A stretch of 24,757 bases of DNA from CAXXOK01 sp964640955 (lineage in GTDB: Bacteria > Bacillota > Clostridia > Christensenellales > Aristaeellaceae): positions 1 through 24,757 of the forward strand of contig CAZXJI010000034.1 of NCBI GenBank assembly GCA_964640955.1, in the 5' to 3' direction. Made by a program: the position numbers and the translations under genes. Shown here piece after piece: positions 1 through 7,095 of this stretch. Each line of letters starts with the position of its first letter. The first letter of the stretch is position 1. A model generated the notes under the pieces. The model saw only the letters and a list, made by a program, of their open reading frames with translations, had not been told where the DNA came from and did not search any database.

Positions 1-2
1 TA

Positions 3-194
3 GGGAAACACCCCACCACCGGCGGGGCGATCACCAGCCCCTTTGTGCAGATGAGTCAGTCGTTCCAGAAGCAGGCGAACCTTCTCTGGTACGAGATCTT
101 CGACGTCGTGAAGCAGAACTGCACCACGGCGTTTGTGGGCAATCCCCAGGACGACATGATGGAAGCCCTGCTCTCGGGGCGGAAGGGACGGTGA
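3..194 (+). CDS. Phage terminase small subunit, P27-like (C-terminal part only)
   Basis: An open frame enters from the left edge and ends at TGA 192-194, giving about 63 residues. The visible part includes GKHPTTGGAITSPFV, then LLWYEIFDVVKQNC, then NPQDDMMEALLSGRKGR at the end. I recognise this as the C-terminal tail of P27-like small terminases of Clostridia prophages, which bind the packaging site and hand DNA to the large subunit. The start and the DNA-binding N-terminus lie outside the window. Its stop is followed at once by a second stop (TAA) and then by the TTG start of the endonuclease gene. The family call rests on memory of related sequences rather than on a catalytic motif. Confidence 0.7.
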   Translation, partial: GKHPTTGGAITSPFVQMSQSFQKQANLLWYEIFDVVKQNCTTAFVGNPQDDMMEALLSGRKGR

Positions 195-200
195 TAATTT

Positions 201-935
201 TTGGGACAAAAACTTGATTTAGAGGGAAAGACATTCGGGAAATGGCTCGTGCTGCAAGAATCCAGTCAGAGGAGTGCGAATGGCAGTGTAATGTGGTTTT
301 GCAGATGTGCGTGTGGAACCTGTAAGTTGGTGGATTCTGCGAGCCTTAATCAAGGTAGGTCCAGGAGCTGTGCAAGATGTGCGCGCATGGAATCACCCAA
401 CTCATATCGTGACCTTGGGGATGGATCTACGCAAGTCATCTGCACTGATGGCGATAGCTTTCTGATTGACACGGAAGATGTACCAGTTGTTCGGCGTTAC
501 AACTGGTACATTGATAAAAGAAACTATGTGAAAACAAAATATTACGGCCACCAATTGCTGCTTTCCCGGCTTCTTCTGGGCGTTACAGGTTCAGGGCGCA
601 GTATCTTCGTTGACCATATCTCAGGAGATCCAAAAGATAATCGACGAAAAAATTTACGGGCCTGCCTGCCAAGCGAAAATATCAAAAACAGGAAGCTCAA
701 CACCACAAACCGAACTGGATATAAGGGTGTAAGTTTTCATGCGCGACTGCAAAAATATCGAGCAGATATCCGATCAGGAGGCGGGAAAACAATTTATCTT
801 GGTTGTTATCGTACGGCAAAAGAAGCAGCTGCGGCATATGACCGGGCTGCTCTTTTGTTGCACGGCCAGTTTGCGCGGACGAACGAGGATTTGGGATTGA
901 TGGGGGTAATAAATGATCATTGCCAAGCGATCTGA
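201..935 (+). CDS. Free-standing homing-type HNH endonuclease with Cys-rich N-terminus and AP2 domain
   Basis: A 244-residue protein with three parts. Residues 8-61 resemble a small zinc-binding phage domain (GKTFGKWLV, then Cys34, 36, 38, 41, 57 and 60). Residues 137-160 carry the HNH core (VDHISGDPKDNRRKNLR, with D138/H139 and N147/N151). Residues 173-231 form an AP2 DNA-binding domain (TGYKGVSFH ... YDRAA). HNH plus AP2 is a classic homing endonuclease layout: it would cut an allele lacking the gene so that repair copies the gene in. The TTG at 201 is chosen because it keeps the N-terminal domain and follows a GGTGA ribosome site overlapping the upstream stop. The gene overlaps the methyltransferase gene by 23 bases. 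Base composition is much more AT-rich than its neighbours (one 60-base sample, 481-540, is 33% GC), which suggests recent transfer. No intron is visible, so it is free-standing. Confidence 0.85.
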   Translation: MGQKLDLEGKTFGKWLVLQESSQRSANGSVMWFCRCACGTCKLVDSASLNQGRSRSCARCARMESPNSYRDLGDGSTQVICTDGDSFLIDTEDVPVVRRYNWYIDKRNYVKTKYYGHQLLLSRLLLGVTGSGRSIFVDHISGDPKDNRRKNLRACLPSENIKNRKLNTTNRTGYKGVSFHARLQKYRADIRSGGGKTIYLGCYRTAKEAAAAYDRAALLLHGQFARTNEDLGLMGVINDHCQAI

Positions 936-2184
936 AGTTGTGCCAATCGAAAAAATCGTTCCGTATGCGCGGAACGCTCGTACACATAGCAGTGAGCAGA
1001 TTGCTCAACTTCGTGCCAGTTTTCGGGAGTTTGGTGTGCTCGCTCCTCTTGTTTTGGACGAGAAATACAACCTGCTTGCGGGGCATGGGCGGCTTCTGGC
1101 GGCCAGAGCTGAAGGCCTTACTGAAATAACCTGCATCGTGGTCGAGCATTTAACTGACGCCCAGAAGCGTGCCTACATCCTCGCGGATAATCGCCTGGCG
1201 CTCAACGCCGGTTGGGACGAGGAGATGCTGTCGGTAGAGTTGTCCGACCTGAAGGGCGCGGACTTCGACGTGTCGCTCCTCGGCTTTGACGACGCCGAGC
1301 TCAGCAAGCTCCTGGGCAGTGCAGAGAACGTCAAGGATGACGACTTCGACGTGGATGCAGAACTTCAGAAGCCTGCGGTTACAAAGCTCGGTGACCTGTG
1401 GCTGCTCGGGAACCACCGCCTGGTCTGCGGGGACAGCACGAAGCCGGAGACGTTCGAATTGCTCATGGACGGAAAGCCCGCCAACCTCGTGGTCACCGAC
1501 CCGCCCTACAACGTCAACTACGAAGGCGCGGCCGGGAAGATCAAGAACGACCACATGGCCGGGGACGCGTTCTACCAGTTCCTGCTGGACGCATTCACCC
1601 TGACGGAAAAGGCCATGGCGAACGACGCCAGCATCTATGTCTTCCACGCCGACACCGAGGGGCTGAACTTCCGAAGGGCGTTTTCAGACGCGGGGTTCTA
1701 CCTCTCCGGCACCTGCATCTGGAAGAAGCAGTCGCTGGTCTTGGGGCGCTCGCCCTACCAGTGGCAGCATGAACCCATCCTGTTCGGCTGGAAGAAGGCG
1801 GGCAAGCACGCCTGGTACTCCGACCGGAAGCAGTCCACCATCTGGGAATTTGACAAGCCCCGGAAGAACGCCGACCATCCTACCATGAAGCCTGTGCCGC
1901 TTCTGGCTTACCCCATTCTCAACTCCAGCATGACCGGCTGCACAGTGCTCGACCCGTTCGGTGGCAGCGGTTCCACGCTCATCGCTTGCGAGCAGACCGG
2001 GCGGGTGTGCCGGATGGCGGAACTAGACGAAAAGTTCTGCGACGTAATCGTCCGACGGTTCATCGTCCAAGTGGGTTCGGATCAAGAAGTGTTTCTGGTC
2101 CGGAATGGCGAAAAAACGCGCTATGTAGATCTGCCCCAACCAGACGCCCAGGCAGATTCCAAGTCCTCCGCTTCCGCAAAATGA
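913..2184 (+). CDS. ParB-like / site-specific DNA methyltransferase fusion (beta class, N6-adenine or N4-cytosine)
   Basis: 423 residues. Residues 5-75 are a ParB/sulfiredoxin-like N-terminal domain with the GHGR motif at 57-60. Residues 159-385 are an amino-methyltransferase: the catalytic DPPY motif is at 196-199, HPTMKP at 322-327 and the AdoMet-binding DPFGGSGST at 347-355. DPPY precedes FGGSG, the beta-class order. Such phage enzymes methylate viral or host DNA, probably to escape restriction; the target site cannot be read from sequence. The ATG at 913 follows a GGGGGT ribosome site and lies inside the end of the endonuclease gene. Codons up to about 1140 are less GC-rich than the rest, so the N-terminal part may have a different origin. 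The last 25 residues are a polar tail. Confidence 0.9.
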   Translation: MIIAKRSEVVPIEKIVPYARNARTHSSEQIAQLRASFREFGVLAPLVLDEKYNLLAGHGRLLAARAEGLTEITCIVVEHLTDAQKRAYILADNRLALNAGWDEEMLSVELSDLKGADFDVSLLGFDDAELSKLLGSAENVKDDDFDVDAELQKPAVTKLGDLWLLGNHRLVCGDSTKPETFELLMDGKPANLVVTDPPYNVNYEGAAGKIKNDHMAGDAFYQFLLDAFTLTEKAMANDASIYVFHADTEGLNFRRAFSDAGFYLSGTCIWKKQSLVLGRSPYQWQHEPILFGWKKAGKHAWYSDRKQSTIWEFDKPRKNADHPTMKPVPLLAYPILNSSMTGCTVLDPFGGSGSTLIACEQTGRVCRMAELDEKFCDVIVRRFIVQVGSDQEVFLVRNGEKTRYVDLPQPDAQADSKSSASAK

Positions 2185-2297
2185 GGCTCTATTCTGTAAT
2201 CACAGACTTATCTTGCTTTTCCAGGCGATCAGAGCCAATATGTGCCTACCGGAGGGGCCAACGGCCCGCCGGAATCCAACCACGGGAGGGCACGAAC

Positions 2298-3098
2298 ATG
2301 AAAATCAACTTCGGGGTCACGGGCGAGCGGCGCAAATCTCTGGCCGGGGCCGTCAGCAGCGCGCTGAACGCGCCAACCCAATATCTGGGGATGCCGAGTG
2401 CGGCGTACCAGATCGGGGGCTACACCCTCTCCAAGACAGGCGAGCTCACCGGCCCGGACGACCGAGATTTGGTCATGACGCTCCGGGCGGCGCACGGCTT
2501 CGAACCAATCGGCGAGGAATACGACGGCACGGAGCCGGACGTCGACCCGCACCATCCCGGGCGCTGCGCCGACCCCGGCGAGCCGCCCACAGCGGAGATG
2601 CTGAGACAGACGGAAGCCTGGGCGGAAGAAGCGGATGCCGCTCAAGCGGATGCACCCGACGCGCCCGACCGCCTGACCATTGAGGTGCCGCTTCAGGGCT
2701 TTACACCGGAGAAGCTCAATAACCTCACCCGGATGGTGTCCGCCAAGGCGCCGCTTCTGAAGCTGGCGCTGGGCGCGGAGGAGCTGCCAATCCAGGTGGG
2801 AGAGGAGACCATCCGGTTCCCCTGGTTCCAAAGGACGGACGGCGACCACGCCCAGGCCTATGCTGCGCTGGTGAGCCTTCTGTGCAAGGCGGCGCTCCAG
2901 AAGAAGCGCGTCACGGCAAAAGAAAGGGCGGTTCCAGAGAACCCTCGTTACAGCCTGAGGTGCTTCCTCTTGTCCATCGGGATGATCGGGGATGAATACA
3001 AAACCGCGCGGAAAATCCTGCTTTCAACCCTGTCGGGCAGTTCTGCCTGGAAGGACGGGCAGCGGAAGGAGGCGGCGGACGATGACCTTTCCCGATAA
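2298..3098 (+). CDS. Conserved prophage protein of the family often labelled 'virulence protein'
   Basis: 266 residues starting at ATG 2298, which has GGGAGGG seven bases upstream; the frame is open further upstream but without a good start. The N-terminus (MKINFGVTGERRKSLAGAVS, then LNAPTQYLGMPSAAY) and the C-terminus (YSLRCFLLSIGMIGDEYKTARKI, LSGSSAWKDG; residues 218-253) match a family I know from Clostridia prophages, where it sits near terminase genes. Databases often label it 'virulence protein', but I know of no experimental basis for that. The middle, residues 75-125, is acidic and Pro-rich and looks like a linker. No catalytic motif or membrane segment is visible. It overlaps the next gene by 17 bases, so the two are probably translated together. 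Function unknown. Confidence 0.75.
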   Translation: MKINFGVTGERRKSLAGAVSSALNAPTQYLGMPSAAYQIGGYTLSKTGELTGPDDRDLVMTLRAAHGFEPIGEEYDGTEPDVDPHHPGRCADPGEPPTAEMLRQTEAWAEEADAAQADAPDAPDRLTIEVPLQGFTPEKLNNLTRMVSAKAPLLKLALGAEELPIQVGEETIRFPWFQRTDGDHAQAYAALVSLLCKAALQKKRVTAKERAVPENPRYSLRCFLLSIGMIGDEYKTARKILLSTLSGSSAWKDGQRKEAADDDLSR

Positions 3099-3486
3099 GC
3101 GCCAGGTGGAGGAGGTGCGCCGGGCGTACCCCATTGGCACGACGGTGCGGTGCGTGTCCATCTCCGACCCCTACACGGAGATTCCGCCGGGGACTTTGGG
3201 CGAGGTGACGGACATAGACGACACCGCCACGGTTTTCGTGAAATGGCGGACGGGCGTCACCCTGGGCGCGGTGTACGGCGTGGATCGGATCGATAAAGTC
3301 CCGTCCGTTCCTGAAAAGGTCATGGAGCAGCTGTTGGCGGTGCGCGCGGAGGGGCAGGTGAACATGCTGGATACCCACGCCGTTCAACGCATCGCGTTTG
3401 ACAAGGGGTTTTACGAACTGGTGGACTTCATCGAGAGCGACCGCCGGGCCTATGCGCAGCTGATCCTGACCGGGGACACAGGCTGA
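3082..3486 (+). CDS. DUF4314-DUF5049 fusion protein
   Basis: 134 residues from ATG 3082, chosen because AAGGAGG lies about ten bases upstream. Residues 5-71 fit DUF4314, a small beta domain (YPIGTTVRCV ... PPGTLGEVTDIDD ... VKWRTG). Residues 76-131 fit DUF5049 (VMEQLLAVRAEG ... NMLDTHAVQRIAFDKGFYELVDF ... LILTG). As far as I remember these two domains are usually encoded by separate small genes in Firmicutes prophages; here they are joined in one frame by a short linker. Relatives usually lie next to amidoligase and gamma-glutamylcyclotransferase genes near the terminase, but neither is present here. Function unknown. Confidence 0.8.
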   Translation: MTFPDKRQVEEVRRAYPIGTTVRCVSISDPYTEIPPGTLGEVTDIDDTATVFVKWRTGVTLGAVYGVDRIDKVPSVPEKVMEQLLAVRAEGQVNMLDTHAVQRIAFDKGFYELVDFIESDRRAYAQLILTGDTG

Positions 3487-3542
3487 ACCACACAAATTCC
3501 GCGGCCAAAATCAGGGAAAACCTTGCAGTGCAGAGTTATCCA

Positions 3543-3617
3543 ACACATATCTTGATCATGTGTCCGAAGAGAGCGATTATGTACGTGCCGAAAGGCACAC
3601 ACCACTTCCCAAGGAGG
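3543..3617 (+). promoter_or_regulatory. Leader of the small-gene pair: two hairpins and a weak promoter-like pair
   Basis: The 139-base gap before the 69-residue gene holds an inverted repeat ACACAT/ATGTGT (3543-3548 with 3558-3563), a perfect 5-bp hairpin GTGCC-GAAA-GGCAC with a GNRA tetraloop (3585-3598), and the ribosome site AAGGAGG (3611-3617). TTGATC (3552) and GATTAT (3575), spaced by 17 bases, form a weak sigma-70-like pair. The hairpins are seen directly; the promoter is a guess. Confidence 0.3.
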
Positions 3618-3625
3618 TTTTCCCC

Positions 3626-3835
3626 ATGACCAACACGCTTCGCCTGGGCCAGACGGTCCGCAACTTCGGAATCCTCGCCAAGGTGGCCGGCTTCCACGAG
3701 GTGACCGGCGACCCCATCCTCCGCCCCTTCTACAACGACGGCACCCGCTGGATCGCCTCCGCCGCAAACTGCGAGCCGGTGGACGGCGAGCCCGAAACCC
3801 TTACCCACAAGGACGGCGCGGTGTGCTTCGGCTGA
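3626..3835 (+). CDS. Small conserved phage protein, function unknown
   Basis: 69 residues from ATG 3626, preceded by a near-perfect AAGGAGG eight bases upstream; the frame extends to 3560 but without comparable signal. The sequence (LRLGQTVRNFGILAKVAGFHEVTGDPIL ... CEPVDGEPETLTHKDGAVCFG) looks like a compact beta-rich domain. I recall similar small proteins in Firmicutes prophages with the same G-FHE-TGDPIL core. No catalytic motif, signal peptide or membrane segment is visible. It sits in the accessory block between the two terminase genes and probably belongs to the same operon. Confidence 0.7.
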   Translation: MTNTLRLGQTVRNFGILAKVAGFHEVTGDPILRPFYNDGTRWIASAANCEPVDGEPETLTHKDGAVCFG

Positions 3836-3869
3836 GCCGAGGCTGCCGCCGGAAAGGAAGGACGCAGCC

Positions 3870-4052
3870 ATGACCGAACAGCAATGGGCGCAGGTACTTG
3901 CGCAGCTGCCTGAAGGAGCCGAAGTTCTCCGGGTCTACCGGGCGATGGAAGGTGACCTGCGGGTGATCACCCGGGAGCCGGGCGAGCCCTCCGAGGTGCG
4001 CTACACCATCCGGTGGGACGGCGAAACCCCGCACCCGGAACTGAAACCTTAA
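3870..4052 (+). CDS. Small hypothetical phage protein
   Basis: 60 residues, ATG 3870 with GGAAAGGAAGG upstream, 34 bases after the previous gene. The sequence begins with a short predicted helix (TEQQWAQVLAQLPEGAEVL) followed by likely beta strands (GDLRVITRE, VRYTIRWDG). I do not recognise the family. It could be a small accessory protein; support for it being a gene is the ribosome site, the coding-like composition and the position between genes on the same strand. Confidence 0.6.
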   Translation: MTEQQWAQVLAQLPEGAEVLRVYRAMEGDLRVITREPGEPSEVRYTIRWDGETPHPELKP

Positions 4053-4065
4053 GATCAAACCGACC

Positions 4066-4131
4066 GGAACGCTCCCTTTCGGGGGCTGTTCCTCGTAGAT
4101 CAGCAAGCAGGCCTTTGAGGCTTTTTATTTT
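4066..4131 (+). promoter_or_regulatory. Two hairpins before the large terminase gene; the second is terminator-like
   Basis: The first hairpin spans 4066-4092: GGAAC pairs with GTTCC and CCC with GGG, with one mismatch and two wobble pairs, around a TTTCG loop. The second is short (4109-4123, core GCCT-TTG-AGGC) and is followed by TTTTTATTTT, as in a weak rho-independent terminator. It ends right at the ribosome site of the terminase gene, so it could attenuate packaging-gene expression. The second stem is only 4-6 bp and may be inactive. Confidence 0.35.
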
Positions 4132-4135
4132 GGAG

Positions 4136-5764
4136 GTGACGACCACGCGGAAGCTCAAAAAGTACACGCCCACGCCGTTCATGGCCAAGGATTCGGTGTA
4201 CGACAAGGCCGCCGCGGACTACGCCGTCGCCTTCATCCAGGCGCTGCGCCACACCAAGGGCTCCTGGGCGGGCAAGCCCTTTGAGCTCATCGACTGGCAG
4301 GAGCGGATCATCCGCGATCTGTTCGGGGTCTTGAAGCCCAACGGCTACCGGCAGTTCAACACCGCGTATGTGGAGATCCCCAAGAAGATGGGCAAGAGCG
4401 AGCTCGCCGCGGCGGTGGCGCTGTTTCTCACCTGCGCGGATCACGAGGAACGGGCAGAGGTGTACGGCTGCGCCGCCGACCGTCAGCAGGCGTCCATCGT
4501 GTTCGAGGTTGCGGCGGACATGGTGCGCATGTGCCCGGCACTCAGTAAGCGCGTGAAACTGCTCGCTTCCACCAAGCGGCTCATCTACCTGCCCACCAAC
4601 AGTTTCTACCAGGTGCTCTCCGCCGAGGCCTACTCCAAGCATGGCTTCAATATCCACGGCGTGGTGTTTGATGAGCTGCATACCCAGCCCAACCGGAAGC
4701 TCTTCGATGTTATGACCAAGGGGTCCGGCGACGCGCGGATGCAGCCGCTGTACTTTCTCATCACCACGGCAGGCACGGACACCCAGTCCATCTGCTACGA
4801 AACCCACCAGAAGGCGCTGGATATCCTGGAAGGCCACAAGCACGACCCCACCTTCTATCCGGTCATCTACGGCGCGGCCGAGGAAGACGACTGGACCGAC
4901 CCCAAGGTGTGGAAGAAGGCAAACCCGTCCCTCGGGATTACGGTGGGCCTCGACAAGGTGGAGGCCGCGTGTGAGAGCGCCAAGCAGAACCCCGCCGAGG
5001 AGAACAGCTTCCGGCAGCTGCGGCTCAACCAATGGGTGAAGCAGTCTGTGCGCTGGATGCCCATGATGAAGTGGGACGCCTGCGCGTTCCCGGTGGACGG
5101 AGCGCGGCTGGAAGGGCGCGTCTGCTACGGCGGGCTGGACCTCTCCAGTACCACGGACATCACCGCGTTCGTGCTGGTGTTCCCGCCGGATGGCGAAGGT
5201 CGCCCCCCGGACGAGGCCGGCAAGTATGAAATTCTGCCGTACTTCTGGATCCCGGAGGACAACATCGACCTGCGCGTGCGAAGGGATCACGTAAACTACG
5301 ACCTGTGGGAGAAGCAGGGGCACCTGATGACCACCGAGGGGAACGTGGTGCATTACGGGTTCATCGAGCGGTTCATCGACGAGCTGGGCGCGAAGTACCA
5401 CATCCGGGAGATCGCCTTTGACCGCTGGGGCGCGGTGCAGATGACGCAGAACTTGGAGGGGCTGGGCTTTACCGTCGTGCCCTTCGGGCAGGGCTTCAGG
5501 GACATGTCCCCGCCCACGAAGGAGCTCATGAAGCTGACGCTGGAAGGCAGGATCGCCCACGGCGGGCACCCGGTGCTGCGCTGGATGATGGACAACATCT
5601 ATATCCGCACCGACCCGGCGGGAAACATCAAACCAGACAAGGAGAAGAGCACCGAGAAGATCGACGGCGCGGTGGCGGCCATCATGGCGCTGGACCGGGC
5701 GCTGCGGCACGGAGGGGAACCGGGCGGGAGCGTGTACGACACAAGGGGATTGCTCCAAATATAA
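4136..5764 (+). CDS. terL: Phage terminase large subunit (packaging ATPase and nuclease)
   Basis: 542 residues if GTG 4136 is the start. The ATPase half has a Walker A motif PKKMGKSE at 82-89, Walker B VVFDE at 176-180 and the coupling motif TTAGT at 210-214. The nuclease half has the acidic residues D335 in YGGLDLSS, D429 in AFDRWG and D510 in KIDGAV, as in RNase H-like terminase nucleases. It drives DNA into the prohead through the portal and cuts the concatemer. The start is uncertain: family members begin close to TTTRKLKKYTPTPF. GTG 4136 overlaps the strong GGAGGTGA site; TTG 4130 has a weaker GAGG nine bases upstream. Length is normal. Unusually, it lies 3.9 kb from the small subunit gene. 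Confidence 0.95.
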   Translation: MTTTRKLKKYTPTPFMAKDSVYDKAAADYAVAFIQALRHTKGSWAGKPFELIDWQERIIRDLFGVLKPNGYRQFNTAYVEIPKKMGKSELAAAVALFLTCADHEERAEVYGCAADRQQASIVFEVAADMVRMCPALSKRVKLLASTKRLIYLPTNSFYQVLSAEAYSKHGFNIHGVVFDELHTQPNRKLFDVMTKGSGDARMQPLYFLITTAGTDTQSICYETHQKALDILEGHKHDPTFYPVIYGAAEEDDWTDPKVWKKANPSLGITVGLDKVEAACESAKQNPAEENSFRQLRLNQWVKQSVRWMPMMKWDACAFPVDGARLEGRVCYGGLDLSSTTDITAFVLVFPPDGEGRPPDEAGKYEILPYFWIPEDNIDLRVRRDHVNYDLWEKQGHLMTTEGNVVHYGFIERFIDELGAKYHIREIAFDRWGAVQMTQNLEGLGFTVVPFGQGFRDMSPPTKELMKLTLEGRIAHGGHPVLRWMMDNIYIRTDPAGNIKPDKEKSTEKIDGAVAAIMALDRALRHGGEPGGSVYDTRGLLQI

Positions 5765-5808
5765 TTGTATCGGCTGCTCTTTTTTGATGCCCGAGTGGAG
5801 GTGAGCGA

Positions 5809-7095
5809 TTGAAAAATCCCTTGACGGGCCTGTTCCGGTCGCGGGACAAGCCCGGACGGCGTACAGCCCGCAACAGCCTGAATGGCAGCGGGTATTCGTT
5901 CTTTTTCGGCGGCACGACCTCTGGCAAGGTGGTCAACGAGCGAAGCGCCATGCAGATGACCGCGGTGTACGCGTGTGTCAGGATTTTGGCGGAGGCCATC
6001 GCGTCGCTGCCGCTGCATGTGTACCGCTACAACGATACCGGCGACCCGAGCCGGGCTGGCAGCAAAGAGAAGGCGGTTCAGCACCCGTTGTACAACATCC
6101 TGCACGACGAGCCCAACCCGGAGATGTCGTCCTTCTCCTTCCGGGAGACGCTCATGACCCACCTGCTCCTGTGGGGAAACGCCTACGCCCAGGTGCTCCG
6201 CAACGGCCGGGGCGAGGTGCTGGCGCTCTACCCCCTCATGCCGGACCGCATGACCGTGGATCGGGATACCGCCGGGCGCATCTATTACGAGTATACCCTG
6301 AGCGACGCGGACGCGCATACCTTCGGCGGGAGAAGCACCGCGGTTCTGCGGCCGCCGGACATCCTGCACATCCCGGGTTTGGGATTTGATGGCTTGCTGG
6401 GCTACTCGCCCATCGCCATGGCCAAGAATTCCATCGGGATGGGGCTGGCCTGCGACGAGTACGGCGCATCCTTCTACCAGAACGGCGCGCAGCCGGGCGG
6501 GGTGCTGGAGCATCCGGGCGTGGTGAAGGACCCCAAGCGCGTGCGGGACAGCTGGAACGCCATCTATCAGGGCAGCGGAAACGCGCACCGTATCGCGGTG
6601 CTGGAGGAAGGGCTCTCGTATAAACCCATCTCGGTATCGCCGGAGGAGGCGCAGTTTCTGGAGACGCGCAAGTTCCAGATCGACGAGATCGCGCGCATTT
6701 TCCGGGTGCCACCCCACATGGTCGGCGATTTGGAAAAGTCCTCATTCAGCAACATCGAGCAGCAATCCCTGGAATTCGTGAAGTACACCCTCTCGCCGTG
6801 GATTGCGCGGTGGGAGCAGGCCATGCAGCGGGCGCTCTTTTCGCAGGATGAAAAGAAGCGCTTTTTTGTGCGGTTCAACGTGGAAGGGCTGCTCCGGGGC
6901 GATTACACCAGCCGCATGACCGGATATTCCATCGCGCGTCAGAACGGCTGGATGAGCGCGAACGACATCCGGGAACTGGAGAACCTGGACCGCATCCCCG
7001 TAGAGGAGGGCGGGGATCTGTACCTCGTGAACGGAAACCTCACCAAACTGGCGGATGCAGGCGCGTTCGCGAACGGCAAGGAGGCAAGCGAATGA
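5809..7095 (+). CDS. HK97-family phage portal protein
   Basis: 428 residues from TTG 5809, preceded by GGAGGTGAG. The N-terminal part (SFFFGGTTSGKVVNERSAM, then TAVYACVRILAEAIASLPLHVYR) and the later IDEIARIFRVPPHMVGDLE followed by FSNIEQQSLEFVKYTL are hallmarks of the HK97 portal family. Twelve copies form the ring at one capsid corner through which DNA enters and leaves and onto which the terminase docks. The length is typical. The last codons overlap the start of the protease gene by four bases (ATGA), so translation is coupled. No truncation is seen. Confidence 0.95.
   Translation: MKNPLTGLFRSRDKPGRRTARNSLNGSGYSFFFGGTTSGKVVNERSAMQMTAVYACVRILAEAIASLPLHVYRYNDTGDPSRAGSKEKAVQHPLYNILHDEPNPEMSSFSFRETLMTHLLLWGNAYAQVLRNGRGEVLALYPLMPDRMTVDRDTAGRIYYEYTLSDADAHTFGGRSTAVLRPPDILHIPGLGFDGLLGYSPIAMAKNSIGMGLACDEYGASFYQNGAQPGGVLEHPGVVKDPKRVRDSWNAIYQGSGNAHRIAVLEEGLSYKPISVSPEEAQFLETRKFQIDEIARIFRVPPHMVGDLEKSSFSNIEQQSLEFVKYTLSPWIARWEQAMQRALFSQDEKKRFFVRFNVEGLLRGDYTSRMTGYSIARQNGWMSANDIRELENLDRIPVEEGGDLYLVNGNLTKLADAGAFANGKEASE

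Noticed and set aside
2298..3098. Virulence factor reading of the 'virulence protein' family gene
   Set aside because: The label is inherited from old annotation; sequence and position show only a conserved phage accessory protein.
4100..5758. Long minus-strand open frame opposite the large terminase (552 residues)
   Set aside because: It mirrors the codons of a certain gene in GC-rich DNA; its protein is His/Arg/Leu/Val-rich without any recognisable motif.
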